From contig NZ_BAEI01000057.1 of NCBI RefSeq assembly GCF_000241325.1, positions 1-64,000 on the forward strand: a DNA stretch of 64,000 nt, read 5' to 3'. The position numbers and the translations under genes were made by a program. Under the pieces are notes generated by a model. It made no database searches. It had not been told where the DNA came from and was given only the letters and a program-made list of their open reading frames with translations. Each line of letters begins with the position of its first letter. The first letter of the stretch is position 1. This document shows positions 25,624 through 37,832 of the stretch, piece by piece. The DNA comes from Gordonia polyisoprenivorans NBRC 16320 = JCM 10675. GTDB taxonomy: Bacteria; Actinomycetota; Actinomycetes; Mycobacteriales; Mycobacteriaceae.

Positions 25624-26946
25624 TCATGCCGCGCGACGCTCCACCACCTGGGACGATCGTCCCACTCGGGTCCGCCGACGCTCGCGCAGGGACTTGATCG
25701 CCGAGCGCAGTCCGCGGCGCCGCCCGGTCAACGGGTCGACGGTCGCATGCAATCGGGTGCCCTCGGGCAGACCTTGCTTGAAACGACGTTCGGACGCGGT
25801 CTCGGGTGCGTCGTCGGCGGTGGCCGAGAGGTATTTGTTCGGCAGCGACAGCTTGGCGATGGTGCGCCACGACTTCGCGTACTGCAGCGGGAACGAGCCG
25901 GTGGTGTAGGGCAGGTCGTACTTCTCGCACAGCGCGCGCACCCGCACCGCGATCTCGGCGAGCCGATTGCTCGGCAGGTCGGGGAAGATGTGGTGCTCGA
26001 TCTGATAGGAGAGGTTGCCGCTCATGAATGCCAGCACCGGTCCGCACCGGAAGTTGGCGCTGCCCAACATCTGTCGCAAATACCACTCGGCCTGCGTCTC
26101 GGAGTCGACGTCCTGCTTGGTGAACTTCTCGGCGCCGTCCGGGAAGTGCCCGCAGAAGATGACGGCGTTGGTCCACAGGTTGCGGATGACGTTGGCCATC
26201 GCGTCGGCGGTCGCCGCCTTGCGGAAAGCCGTTGCGGCATCCCGCTTGTCGCCACCCAACACCACCGCTGCGGCGGCGACCAGGGTCGGCTGCACGGCAT
26301 AGTCCTTGGCGAGCTGCCTGCCCACCTTGCGGCCCACGTCGGCCAGATCCCGGCGGAACTGTTCCTTGGCCTCGGGGGTGCGGCGCTTCTTGCCGAGCTC
26401 GAGATGTTGTGCGGCAACGCCGTATTCGAACAACAGCGCGAGCAGCGTGTTGTACACCAGGTTGCCCAGGTAGAACGGCCGCCACCGCTGATCGCGCGTC
26501 ACGCGCAGCAGCCCATAGCCCACGTCGTCATCCATGCCGAGCACGTTGGTGTACTTGTGATGGATGTAGTTGTGGGTGTGCTTCCAATGCGCCGATGGGT
26601 CGGTGTTGTCCCACTCCCACGTGGTCGAGTGCACCTCGGGATCGTTCATCCAATCCCACTGCCCGTGCATCACGTTGTGCCCGAGCTCCATGTTCTCCAC
26701 GATCTTGGCGACGCCGAGGGTGGCTGCACCCGCCCACCACAGCCCGCGATTGCGCGAGCCGGCGATCATCGTCCGACCGGCGAGCTCGAGTCCGCGTTGG
26801 AAGCGGATCGTGTTGCGGATGTAGCGGGCGTCACGCTCTCCGCGTGCCGCCTCGATGTCGGCCCGGATGGCATCGAGTTCGGCGCCGAGGGCCTCGACGT
26901 CGGACTCGGACAGGTGGGCGTATTCGGGGATGTCGGTGATCGCCAT
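25624..26946 (-). CDS. Acyl-CoA/fatty acid desaturase (DesA3-like), first of tandem pair
   Basis: A 440-residue paralogue of the 24362 gene with the same N terminus (MAITDI-EYAHL) and the same three histidine boxes: HNVMH, HWKHTHNYIHH and QIEHHIFPDLPSNR. An extra segment in the centre (around residues 215-235) and a longer tail distinguish it. The pair suggests a recent duplication followed by divergence, perhaps in chain length or position specificity. Its promoter region carries a 24-bp palindrome at 27008-27031 also found before the reductase gene. Confidence 0.9.
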   Translation of the reverse strand: MAITDIPEYAHLSESDVEALGAELDAIRADIEAARGERDARYIRNTIRFQRGLELAGRTMIAGSRNRGLWWAGAATLGVAKIVENMELGHNVMHGQWDWMNDPEVHSTTWEWDNTDPSAHWKHTHNYIHHKYTNVLGMDDDVGYGLLRVTRDQRWRPFYLGNLVYNTLLALLFEYGVAAQHLELGKKRRTPEAKEQFRRDLADVGRKVGRQLAKDYAVQPTLVAAAAVVLGGDKRDAATAFRKAATADAMANVIRNLWTNAVIFCGHFPDGAEKFTKQDVDSETQAEWYLRQMLGSANFRCGPVLAFMSGNLSYQIEHHIFPDLPSNRLAEIAVRVRALCEKYDLPYTTGSFPLQYAKSWRTIAKLSLPNKYLSATADDAPETASERRFKQGLPEGTRLHATVDPLTGRRRGLRSAIKSLRERRRTRVGRSSQVVERRAA

Positions 26947-27007
26947 GGGTTCCTCTCACCTCACGCCGCGGCCGGGACAATCCGCTCCGGCCTACGGCTA
27001 CGTTTCC

Positions 27008-27031
27008 GTAACTTACGATAGCGTAGGTTAC
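27008..27031. promoter_or_regulatory. Desaturase operon operator
   Basis: GTAACTTACG, a 4-base spacer, and CGTAGGTTAC: 10-bp arms matching at 9 of 10 positions. It lies 62 bases upstream of the first desaturase. The same palindrome is at 29511-29534. The size and symmetry fit a TetR-type repressor. Confidence 0.75.
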
Positions 27032-27091
27032 TGGGCGCGAGCTGTCCAGCCTTGGTGAAACAGACATCGGTGCGACCTCGGTCGGGACCGC

Positions 27092-28204
27092 TCAGAGTGT
27101 GCAGTTCTCCCGCAGGAGCTCGTACCCGACGAGATCCTCGATGTGGCCGTCGGAACTCGCGGCCAGGGGCTGGGTGCCGAACTCGGTGAAACCGGCGTTG
27201 CGGGCGAGCGCCCGACTGCCCTCGTTGGAGGCGGCGGCGAACATCGTCAGCCGCCGGATGTCGAGGACATCGAAGATGTGGCGCACCGCCGCCGGGAATG
27301 CTTCTCCCAGAACACCTTTGCCGCGCGACGCCGGATGCGTGTAGAAGCCGATCTCGGCGCCGGTGACGTCGTCGATCGCGAAGATCGAGATGTCGCCCAT
27401 GTATTCGTCGGTCTCCTGATCGGCGACCGCCCAGGTGCAGGTGTTCCCGCAAGCAGCGGTCCACCACTTACGGGTGCGTTCGAGTGCCGCATGTTCGACC
27501 GACAGCGGATCGGGGCGCTCGAAGAGGTATTTGCGCGAGATCGGGTCGTCGAGGGTCTCGCGGATCCGCTCGTCATCCTTCTCGGCCAGCGGGCGCAACC
27601 GGAATCGTTCGGTGTCGAAGGTGGTGGCATGCCACCGCGATTTCGGTGCGAAGTCGTCGCCGGCATGCCACTTCGCACACCACGCGTCGACAACGCGGCT
27701 GTTCATCTCGAGCCAGTCCGGCAGGCGCGCGAGCAGGGTGAACCCGGCGGCGTGGGCGACCCGAAGGCTCGCCAGATTGCCCTCGGCGGCGTGGAACCGC
27801 ACGACCTCCACGTCGCGTTCGGCGGCCGCATACGTCATCGCGAGCACCACCGCGCGACGCGCGAGACCCGCTCCCCGGGCATCGGGGTGCAGGACGAATC
27901 CGACCTCGACGATCCGCCCGGCGCCCTGCAGTTCGACGCTGCCGACGAATCGGCCCTCGTGCTCGATCGCCCAGGTCATGGAGTCGCCGTCGTCCCACCC
28001 CCGCAGGGCCCCGTCGATGAATCGCTCGGCGTCGGAACGGCCGTAGGGCGAGGGCATGCGCGCCCAGCGCATGGTCAGCGGGTCGGTGGCATAACCGACC
28101 ACGCGATCGATGTCGTCGCCCCGGTGTGCCCGCAGGGTGACCACCCCGTCGGAGCAGACCGGAACCTCGGTCGTTTCGGACAGTCGGGACACTTCGGCTC
28201 GCAC
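27092..28204 (-). CDS. Tandem GNAT-domain acetyltransferase
   Basis: A 370-residue protein with two GNAT-fold halves. The first (residues about 20-170) has LHPDARGAGLARRAVVLAM as its acetyl-CoA-binding segment; the second (about 195-365) has THPASRGKGVLGEAFPAAV. Both belong to the RimJ/RimL-like type that acetylates amino groups of proteins or small molecules. GTG 28204 follows GGAGGAGATCCGC, a strong ribosome binding site. It sits between the desaturases and the reductase, all leftward, but is not in the M. tuberculosis arrangement, so it appears inserted. The target is unknown. Confidence 0.82.
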   Translation of the reverse strand: MRAEVSRLSETTEVPVCSDGVVTLRAHRGDDIDRVVGYATDPLTMRWARMPSPYGRSDAERFIDGALRGWDDGDSMTWAIEHEGRFVGSVELQGAGRIVEVGFVLHPDARGAGLARRAVVLAMTYAAAERDVEVVRFHAAEGNLASLRVAHAAGFTLLARLPDWLEMNSRVVDAWCAKWHAGDDFAPKSRWHATTFDTERFRLRPLAEKDDERIRETLDDPISRKYLFERPDPLSVEHAALERTRKWWTAACGNTCTWAVADQETDEYMGDISIFAIDDVTGAEIGFYTHPASRGKGVLGEAFPAAVRHIFDVLDIRRLTMFAAASNEGSRALARNAGFTEFGTQPLAASSDGHIEDLVGYELLRENCTL

Positions 28205-28325
28205 GCGGATCTCCTCCGTGGTCGACAGCAGCCGTGTTCGAGCCTAACGGGTCTGCGGCGACGGGGCGATGTTTGCACCCGATCGATCGGGTCCGGGCAC
28301 GGCGGCGGGGCGTCGCAGCGCGCTG

Positions 28326-29468
28326 TCAGACGTCGAGGGTGCAGTCCCCCGCCGCCGCGCTGACGCAGGTCTGGATGCGTTCACCCTCGACATGTTCGAC
28401 GCCCGACCGCAGGTCGCGAACGCATCCGCGGTCGAGCATCACCACACAGCTCTGACAGATACCCATGCGGCACCCGAACGGCATCAGGACACCCGCCGAC
28501 TCCCCCGCCTCGAGCAGAGTGGTGGCGCCGTCGACGTCCTGCGTGCGCCCGGAACGGCCGAACGTCACCGTCCCGCCCACCGCGCCCACCACGCCACGCT
28601 CGAGGGCGAACCGCTCGATGTGCAGTAGATCGGCATGACCGTCGGCGAACACACCGGAGACCATGTCGAGGAAGGCGCCCGGTCCGCACGCCCACGTCTG
28701 CCGCTGCGTCCAATCCGGACACAGTGCGGTCAGCGAGTCCGGGGTCACCTTGCCGTCGGTCCGGGTGTATTGGATGTGCAGATCGATGACGCCGTCGGCG
28801 TGCAAGCGGGCCAGTTCGTCGCCGAAGAGCAGATCCGCGGGCGTCGGGGTGGAATGGATGAGCCGGATGTCGGTGCGCTGGTGGCGGTGAGCCATGGTGC
28901 GCAGCATCGAGATGATCGGCGTGATGCCACTGCCGGCCGTGACGAACAAGATCTTGTCCGGAAGTGGTTGCGGGAGCACGAATTCACCTTGCGGTGCGGC
29001 CAACCGCACGACGGTGCCCGGCGTCAGGCCGTTGACCAGATGCGAGGACAGGAAGCCCTCCGGCATCGCCTTGACGGTGATGGCGATGGTCCCCTCGTCG
29101 CGCGTCGTGTCGGGGACGGAGGTCAGCGAGTAGGAGCGCCAGGTCCACCGACCGTCGACGAGCACGCCGATGCCGATGTACTGACCGGGCACGTAGTCGA
29201 AGGAGAATCCCCACCCCGGGCGGATCCGAATGGTCGCCGAGTCCTCGGTCTCGGCGGTGACCGACACGATCTTGCCGCGCAGTTCGCGCGCCGACCACAG
29301 CGGATTGGCCAGATGCAGATAGTCGTCGGGCAGCAGCGGGGTGGTCACCCGGGCAACAGCAGCCCGAATCCACTGCCCGCCCCTGGTCCGGGCGGCGATC
29401 CCCGACACCGGTTCCTCGAATCGCTCCCGGATGTCCCGAATGCTGATTCCCCCAGCCCTGATCTTCAT
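28326..29468 (-). CDS. Ferredoxin-type oxidoreductase, electron donor to the desaturases
   Basis: A flavin/iron-sulfur reductase of 380 residues, related to M. tuberculosis Rv3230c, the partner of DesA3. FAD binding is at [11 protein letters not shown](P)H binding at [17 protein letters not shown], and the C-terminal plant-type [2Fe-2S] domain has CRMGICQSC plus a later Cys in DRGC. It takes electrons from NADPH to the desaturase di-iron centre. ATG 29468 was chosen because GAGG lies 9 bases upstream; GTG 29501 is possible but nearly touches the operator. Confidence 0.88.
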   Translation of the reverse strand: MKIRAGGISIRDIRERFEEPVSGIAARTRGGQWIRAAVARVTTPLLPDDYLHLANPLWSARELRGKIVSVTAETEDSATIRIRPGWGFSFDYVPGQYIGIGVLVDGRWTWRSYSLTSVPDTTRDEGTIAITVKAMPEGFLSSHLVNGLTPGTVVRLAAPQGEFVLPQPLPDKILFVTAGSGITPIISMLRTMAHRHQRTDIRLIHSTPTPADLLFGDELARLHADGVIDLHIQYTRTDGKVTPDSLTALCPDWTQRQTWACGPGAFLDMVSGVFADGHADLLHIERFALERGVVGAVGGTVTFGRSGRTQDVDGATTLLEAGESAGVLMPFGCRMGICQSCVVMLDRGCVRDLRSGVEHVEGERIQTCVSAAAGDCTLDV

Positions 29469-29510
29469 GGCGCCCATCCTCGAACTCGTCGATCCGCTCA
29501 CCGGACCACC

Positions 29511-29534
29511 GTAACCTACGGGAGCGTAGGTTAG
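29511..29534. promoter_or_regulatory. Reductase operator, same palindrome as the desaturase operon
   Basis: GTAACCTACG, GGAG, CGTAGGTTAG: arms match at 9 of 10 positions. With the 27008 site the consensus is GTAACYTACG-N4-CGTAGGTTAS. It lies 43 bases before ATG 29468. Confidence 0.75.
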
Positions 29535-29583
29535 CGTGTCGGCGACCGGCCGTCAGCGGTTGTCGCCGGGGCGGTGTGGCGTC

Positions 29584-30150
29584 TCAGAGCAGTTCGAGGA
29601 GGAACGGCAGCTCTTGGGTGGCATACCACCCCAGGTCGTGATCCTCGACGTCGCCGACGGCCAGTTCGGCGTCCTCGTCACCGAGGTCGGCGGCGTCGAT
29701 GACGACCACGGCGTTGCGCACCGCGGCCTCGGCGTCGGCCCCGTCGACGTGCACCGAGGCGACGGCCGAGCGCGGGATCGGTCCGGCGACACGGACCACG
29801 GCGTCGTCGAGTTCGGGATGCAGGGTGGGGTTCTCGACGTCGGCGGCCACGACGGCCCGACGCGGTGGCAGCTTCGGGGTGACACCGGGCTTGGTACCCG
29901 CCGCATCGGCGGCGAGTTCGGCATCGGCGTGGGCGTCACCGGGTGCGGGGGCCTCACCGGCGAGCAGCCGCAACGACGCCCGCGCGGCCTCACGCATCGC
30001 GACCTCGGCGAGTTCCTCGTCGTCGCCTGACAGGAACGATTCGCGCAGGGCCGGGGTCAGCGCGAATCCCGTTCCGCCGACCGGGCGGAACTCACCCGAC
30101 TCGTCGAGTTCCATCAACATCGTCAACGTCGCCGGAAAGTACACCCTCAT
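29584..30150 (-). CDS. Conserved actinobacterial protein, Rv3231c/DUF6912-like
   Basis: A 188-residue acidic cytoplasmic protein with no recognised catalytic motif. It starts MRVYFPATLTMLMELDESGE, a start I associate with the family represented by Rv3231c, which holds the same place next to the desaturase reductase in M. tuberculosis. An Ala/Asp/Pro-rich linker near residues 65-90 separates two parts. AAGGA precedes the ATG. The function is unknown. Confidence 0.72.
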   Translation of the reverse strand: MRVYFPATLTMLMELDESGEFRPVGGTGFALTPALRESFLSGDDEELAEVAMREAARASLRLLAGEAPAPGDAHADAELAADAAGTKPGVTPKLPPRRAVVAADVENPTLHPELDDAVVRVAGPIPRSAVASVHVDGADAEAAVRNAVVVIDAADLGDEDAELAVGDVEDHDLGWYATQELPFLLELL

Positions 30151-30226
30151 CGATGAGTCCTTCGCTTCTGCACGCGCTCACCCTACTGGCCGGCGGCGGT
30201 GGGCGTGACCACGCGATCGCTCCCAG

Positions 30227-31669
30227 TCATTGCGCCCCCAGTAATTCCTCGAACGACTCGGCGACATAACCCGCGAGGGCGGGCAGATCACCGATCACGC
30301 CGCGGTCGGCGGTGAACGCGAAGTTCAACCGGTCGAGATACTCCACCACCCCGATCGACAGCGCATGTCCGGCGATCAGGCCCGGCACCGCATGCAGAGC
30401 ACTCACCTTGCGCCCCAAGACATATCGATCCGACACCGGCGAGCTGGTGATGGACAGGGGGATGTTGTAGCCCCGAGTGCCCAACGACCGGAAGGCCCAC
30501 GAGCTGAATTCCGGGAACGGCACCATACCGAGTTCGGGAAGCAGCGGACGCGGACCGAGTGTCACCCGGCGCGACGATTGGGCGTACCGATCGGCGAGCG
30601 CGGCGACCTGCGAGAGTCGCACCTTCGGATTGTCCTCTCCCACGGGCAGATCCGTCACGAAGCCCGGGGTACCCACATCGATCCACGTGGCATCCCGCTC
30701 GGCGTCCGGTGCCACCCCCGGATCCCGGGTCGACAGCGGGATCTCGACGCGGACCGTGTCGGTGATGGGTGCGGCGACGTCGAAGGACAACAGCCATCGG
30801 CGCATCACGCCGCTGACGATCGCCAGCACCACATCGTTGACGGTGCAGCGGTGGTGTTCGGCGATCTTGGCGCAGTCACGACGGGGCACCGAGGACACCG
30901 CGAACATCTGCGAGGAACTGCCCGGCGAATTCAGCGGACTCTGCGGCGCCGAGTCGGTCACGTCCCCGATCAGATCGCCGATGCGACGCACCGTGGAGTC
31001 GACGACCGTGCGGACACCCCCGACGACGCCGTTGCCGGTGACGACCGAATCGATGAACTCCCCCGGCCGCGACACCGCCTCGGCGAGTGCACCGATCGCC
31101 AGCGACGTCGCACCAGGTGGGTGTCCGGGCATCCACAGGTCGGGCTCGTACTGGACGACGTCGGCGGTCTCGTCGGTGATCACCTGACTGATCTCGGGTC
31201 CGGCGAAGTCGTCGACCAGACACCGATGGCTCTTGGTGAGCACCGCATATCCGTTGCCCTCGAGCCCCTCGATCAGATACATCTCCCACAGCGGCCGGGA
31301 CCGATCCAGCGGGCGCGACATCACGCGCGCGATCAGATCGCCGAGCTCGGCCAGGGTGCCCGGGCGGGGCAGCCCGGAGCGGCGGATGTGGAAGTTGATG
31401 TCGAAGTCGTGATCGTCGACCCACACCGGCCGCGCCAGACCCATCGTCACCGGCAGGACGATCTGCCGGTAGCGCGGCGCGAGCTGTAACCGGTTCTCCA
31501 CCAACGACACCAGCGAGGGGTAGTCGAGGACGTGCTGGGCCCCGTCGGGTGCGGCCCCGGCGGGCGGGCCGGCATCGTCGAAGATCAGCAGCGCCCCCAG
31601 ATGGCTGGTCGCGCCCGCCGGATCCAGGAAGTAGTACATCGCCTCGCGCGGGGACAACCGATTGGCCAC
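30227..31669 (-). CDS. WS/DGAT-family acyltransferase with altered active-site motif
   Basis: A 480-residue protein of the wax ester synthase/diacylglycerol acyltransferase family, equivalent in place to M. tuberculosis Rv3233c/Rv3234c (tgs3). The start RLSPREAMYYFLD and PLDRSRPLWEMYLIEGL are typical. The catalytic HHxxxDG motif reads HRCLVDD at residues 148-154: the second histidine, which is the catalytic base, is Arg, and the Gly is Asp. GTG 31669 gives the usual family N terminus; the frame stays open to 31777. It may be inactive in acyl transfer or do another job. Confidence 0.8.
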   Translation of the reverse strand: MANRLSPREAMYYFLDPAGATSHLGALLIFDDAGPPAGAAPDGAQHVLDYPSLVSLVENRLQLAPRYRQIVLPVTMGLARPVWVDDHDFDINFHIRRSGLPRPGTLAELGDLIARVMSRPLDRSRPLWEMYLIEGLEGNGYAVLTKSHRCLVDDFAGPEISQVITDETADVVQYEPDLWMPGHPPGATSLAIGALAEAVSRPGEFIDSVVTGNGVVGGVRTVVDSTVRRIGDLIGDVTDSAPQSPLNSPGSSSQMFAVSSVPRRDCAKIAEHHRCTVNDVVLAIVSGVMRRWLLSFDVAAPITDTVRVEIPLSTRDPGVAPDAERDATWIDVGTPGFVTDLPVGEDNPKVRLSQVAALADRYAQSSRRVTLGPRPLLPELGMVPFPEFSSWAFRSLGTRGYNIPLSITSSPVSDRYVLGRKVSALHAVPGLIAGHALSIGVVEYLDRLNFAFTADRGVIGDLPALAGYVAESFEELLGAQ

Positions 31670-31814
31670 ATCGACGATCGTAAGGCCTCGGGTGCAACCC
31701 CTCGGCAACTGTTGCCCGACCCGGGCGCTCGGTTCTTCACTCGATGCCAGAGTGCCCGGCGAGGAACCGACGACCACGACGGTGCGCCGGCACCGGAGAA
31801 GAACGGAGTTGATG

Positions 31815-32894
31815 ATGCGCGCAGCACGCTATTACGACCGTGGGGACATCCGGATCGAGGACATCGACGAGCCCACCGTCGAGCCCGGAACGGTCGCCAT
31901 CGACGTGGCGTGGTGTGGGATCTGCGGCACCGACCTGCACGAGTACGCCGACGGGCCCATCTTCATCCCGCCGTCGGGGCATCCGCAGCCGATCAGCGGC
32001 GAGAGCGCGCCGATCACGCTGGGACACGAGATGTCGGGCGTGGTCTCGGCGGTCGGCGACGGTGTCGAGGACCTCGCGCCGGGCGATCACGTCGTCGTGG
32101 AGCCCTACATCATCGCCGACGGCGTCGACACCGGCCCGGACAGCCACAACTATCACCTCTCGGCCGACATGAATTTCATCGGGCTCGGTGGTCGCGGCGG
32201 CGGGCTCGGCGAGAAGATCGTCGTCGAGCGACGCTGGGTCCACAAGGTGTCCAAGGACATTCCCCTCGACCAGGCGGCGTTGATCGAACCCCTGTCGGTG
32301 GGTTTCCATGCGGTGCAACGCAGTGGCGCCGGCGCCGGGGACGTCGCGTTGATCACCGGAGCCGGCCCGATCGGTCTGCTCACCGCAGCGGTGTGCAAGG
32401 CCGAAGGCATCACCACGATCGTCAGCGAACCGAGTCGGCTGCGCCGGGAGAAGGCACGTGACACCGGTGTCGGTGACCACATCGTCGACCCGTCGACGCA
32501 GGACGTGGTGCAGGTCGTCCGCGACCTCACCGACGGTCGCGGCGCCGACGTCGGCTTCGAATGCACCTCGGTGCAACCTGCCCTCGACACCCTCTTCGAT
32601 GCACTCAAGCCGACGGGAGTCCTTGTGGTGGTGTCGATCTGGGGTCACCCCGGAACGCTCGACATGCAGAAGCTGGTGCTCAAGGAGATCGACATGCGCG
32701 GCACCATCGCCTATGTCAACAGTCATCCGGCGACCATCCGGCTCGTCGAGGAGGGCAAGGTCGATCTCGCACCCTTCATCACCGGGCGCATCGGACTCGA
32801 CCAGCTTCTCGACGAGGGCTTCGACACGTTGTTGCACCACAACGAAACCGCGGTGAAGATCCTGGTGTCGCCGTCCGGTGCGGGCGTGCGCTGA
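31815..32894 (+). CDS. Zinc-dependent alcohol dehydrogenase, (R,R)-butanediol dehydrogenase-like
   Basis: A medium-chain dehydrogenase (359 residues) with catalytic zinc ligands in WCGICGTDLHEY and GHEMSGVV, and NAD-binding ITGAGPIGLLTA. The overall layout, with an HPQPISGESAPI insertion before GHE, matches 2,3-butanediol dehydrogenases. The structural-zinc cysteine cluster usual near residue 100 is missing, as in that group. ATG 31815 has GGAG 6 bases upstream; ATG 31812 is adjacent. It is divergent from the WS/DGAT gene and convergent with the next. It is not present at this place in M. tuberculosis as I recall that map. Confidence 0.83.
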   Translation: MRAARYYDRGDIRIEDIDEPTVEPGTVAIDVAWCGICGTDLHEYADGPIFIPPSGHPQPISGESAPITLGHEMSGVVSAVGDGVEDLAPGDHVVVEPYIIADGVDTGPDSHNYHLSADMNFIGLGGRGGGLGEKIVVERRWVHKVSKDIPLDQAALIEPLSVGFHAVQRSGAGAGDVALITGAGPIGLLTAAVCKAEGITTIVSEPSRLRREKARDTGVGDHIVDPSTQDVVQVVRDLTDGRGADVGFECTSVQPALDTLFDALKPTGVLVVVSIWGHPGTLDMQKLVLKEIDMRGTIAYVNSHPATIRLVEEGKVDLAPFITGRIGLDQLLDEGFDTLLHHNETAVKILVSPSGAGVR

Positions 32895-32902
32895 GCGCCG
32901 GC

Positions 32903-33517
32903 TCAGCTCATCTCCAACGTCGCCAGCCGCCACCGGTATTCGACCCGAACCGGAAGGCTGGATCGGACCCGGCCGGCCTGGCGCACCCGAACCGGGACGC
33001 GTTCGATGCGTCCGGCGAAAGCGCGAACCCGGCGACCCCGCTCGAAACTGCCGAAGATCTCCGCCGTCGACGGATCACACATCTGGATGTGGATTCGTCG
33101 GATGCGGGCGCTCACGCCCACGGCGCGGTTCTCGGGCCGGGCGATGTCGGGGCGCAGCAGGGTGACGATGTGTTCGTAGAGCTGCGGGGAGACCGCGGTC
33201 TCCAGGTGTACCGCCGGACGCCGCCGATCGAGGACCTCGAGCAGTGCGGTGATGGTCCGCGCGGCAACGCGTCGTGCCTCGACCGTTCCCGCCGGTACCG
33301 CCACCGGCTCGGGTCGTCGCACCGGCGGCGTGCCGAGCGGCGCGGTCACCAGCGGCCCGTCGGTCGCCCGGCTCGGCTCCCCGACCGGCTCGTAGGCGGG
33401 TGCGGCAACGACGCGCAGATGATCGACGGGGGCATCGGCCACCGCGTGAACGGGAGCATGAGCCCCTGCGCGAGCGGGAGCGTCGGCGGGAACGGTGGCG
33501 GTGAGGGTTGTGGTCAT
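32903..33517 (-). CDS. Rv3235-family protein
   Basis: A protein of 204 residues next to secA, as Rv3235 is in M. tuberculosis. The N-terminal 90 residues are Ala/Pro-rich and probably disordered; the C-terminal half (from VAARTITALLEVLDRRRP) is a compact basic domain ending VEYRWRLATLEMS. ATG 33517 begins MTTTLTATVP; the upstream in-frame start at 33553 has no ribosome binding site either. The function is unknown; conservation beside secA1 in Mycobacteriales suggests a link to SecA, but this is inference. Confidence 0.72.
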   Translation of the reverse strand: MTTTLTATVPADAPARAGAHAPVHAVADAPVDHLRVVAAPAYEPVGEPSRATDGPLVTAPLGTPPVRRPEPVAVPAGTVEARRVAARTITALLEVLDRRRPAVHLETAVSPQLYEHIVTLLRPDIARPENRAVGVSARIRRIHIQMCDPSTAEIFGSFERGRRVRAFAGRIERVPVRVRQAGRVRSSLPVRVEYRWRLATLEMS

Positions 33518-33582
33518 GGAAATCGGACGCACCGCAGGGCGCCCCGGTTCCACTTTGTCCGAAGTTTTTTTCGGCGACTGCG

Positions 33583-36408
<2,826 letters not shown>

Positions 36409-36612
36409 CGTTGATCGAGTCCCTTACTCATGTCGACGTCCAACCACGGCCCGTGCAGCGCACAGGCCGCCGTCCATCGTACCGAGGCCGCCTGAAGAAG
36501 ATCTGATCGGCCGCGTCGGGGGTCCGGGATCGATGCGCCTACCGACGCACGGCAGGGCGGTCCGGACGATATGTCCGCACCGCCCCGCCGACGTGCTCGA
36601 CCGGTTCTCCGA

Positions 36613-37380
36613 TCAGGCGAGTCGGATCAGCCCGTAGTCGAAGGCGTGTCGTCGGTAGACCACCGACGGCTTGTCGGTCTCCTTGTCGTGGAACAGGAAG
36701 AAGTCGTGCCCGACGAGTTCCATCTCGTAGAGCGCGTCGTCGACGGTCATCGGCACCGCCGGGTGCTCCTTGACGCGGACCACCTGACCGGGCGTGCGTT
36801 CGGCGACACCGTCATCCCACTGCTGGTCGGCCGACTGTTCGGCATCCTCGGGCGAGGGGCCCGCATCGACCGACAGCTGATTGTCACGCAGGCGGGGTGC
36901 CCCGACCTCGGTGGCCTCGGCCACCGACAGCGGTCGGCGGTTGCCGTAGTGCACCTTGCGGCGGTCCTTGACCCGACGCAGTCGCGACTCGATCTTGTCC
37001 AGTGCCGACTCGAGTGCCGAGTAGAAATTCTCGCCACACGCCTGTGCGCGTACCACCGGGCCCTTGCCCATCGCGGTGAGTTCCACCTGCTGACAGACCT
37101 TGGACTGGCGGCGGTTGCGTTCGTGGTTCAGCTCGACGTCGAAGCGGAAAATGGTCGGATCGTAGCGTTCGAGTCGGGCGAGCTTGTCGCCGACGAAGAT
37201 CCGGTAATGCTCGGGTATTTCGACGTTGCGGCCGCTGAACGCCACCTTGGCGTTGGGCTCGGCGGGTTCGTCGGACTCCACCGTTCCCGGTGGGATGACG
37301 AACGCGGACTGGTTGTCGATGTCGTCGACCGCGGCGACCTTGGATTCGCGCTGGCCCTTGCGGTGGATGACAGATGACAT
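36613..37380 (-). CDS. hpf: Ribosome hibernation promoting factor, long form
   Basis: A long HPF/RaiA-type protein of 255 residues that dimerises inactive 70S ribosomes into 100S particles. The N-terminal S30AE domain (residues about 45-145) includes VAFSGRNVEIPEHYR and VELNHERNRRQ. The C-terminal ribosome-dimerisation domain includes VVRVKEHPAVPMTVDDALYEMELVGHDFFLF. A 30-residue N-terminal extension is atypical. A near-perfect AGGAGG lies 5-10 bases before the ATG, so it is strongly translated. It is the gene before secA, as in M. tuberculosis (Rv3241c). Confidence 0.92.
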   Translation of the reverse strand: MSSVIHRKGQRESKVAAVDDIDNQSAFVIPPGTVESDEPAEPNAKVAFSGRNVEIPEHYRIFVGDKLARLERYDPTIFRFDVELNHERNRRQSKVCQQVELTAMGKGPVVRAQACGENFYSALESALDKIESRLRRVKDRRKVHYGNRRPLSVAEATEVGAPRLRDNQLSVDAGPSPEDAEQSADQQWDDGVAERTPGQVVRVKEHPAVPMTVDDALYEMELVGHDFFLFHDKETDKPSVVYRRHAFDYGLIRLA

Positions 37381-37394
37381 GGAACTACCTCCTG

Positions 37395-37832
37395 GAAAGT
37401 GCTATTCGACCTCGAGGTGCCGAGCACGGGGTCCACCAATCACATGCGCCCAAGAGGACTGTCAAAGAAGTTGGCGCTCAATGATTTCGGATGGATCCTT
37501 CAATGTCGACTCAAGAATCGCAGAGCAGGAACCGAGTCAGTACCGACCGACGGTCGGCACCCATGTGCACTGGCCTCACCTCCCGGCGCGGAGCGGTGTG
37601 TGCTCCTCCGCGATGACCAATCAACCTCTTGTACCTCTGACCGTAGTCGGATGTTCGCAGCGCGGCCACGTTTCTGATCAGTGCGTCACGTCGTGGTCAC
37701 CGAAGTCGGGACCAACGGCCCACCATCCGAGCGCAACGACCGGCGATACACAGACCCGGACCGGTCCACGGCGGTGACGCCCTCACGCCTGCGCAGCCGG
37801 ATATCGCCGGCGTCTGATGCCACGCTCGTCGG
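37395..37832. other. 438-bp intergenic region between divergent hpf and comF
   Basis: It is slightly less GC-rich than the surroundings. It should contain the promoters of both genes, but I find no convincing -35/-10 pair, palindrome or RNA structure. No open frame in it has a ribosome binding site or family resemblance. Confidence 0.6.
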
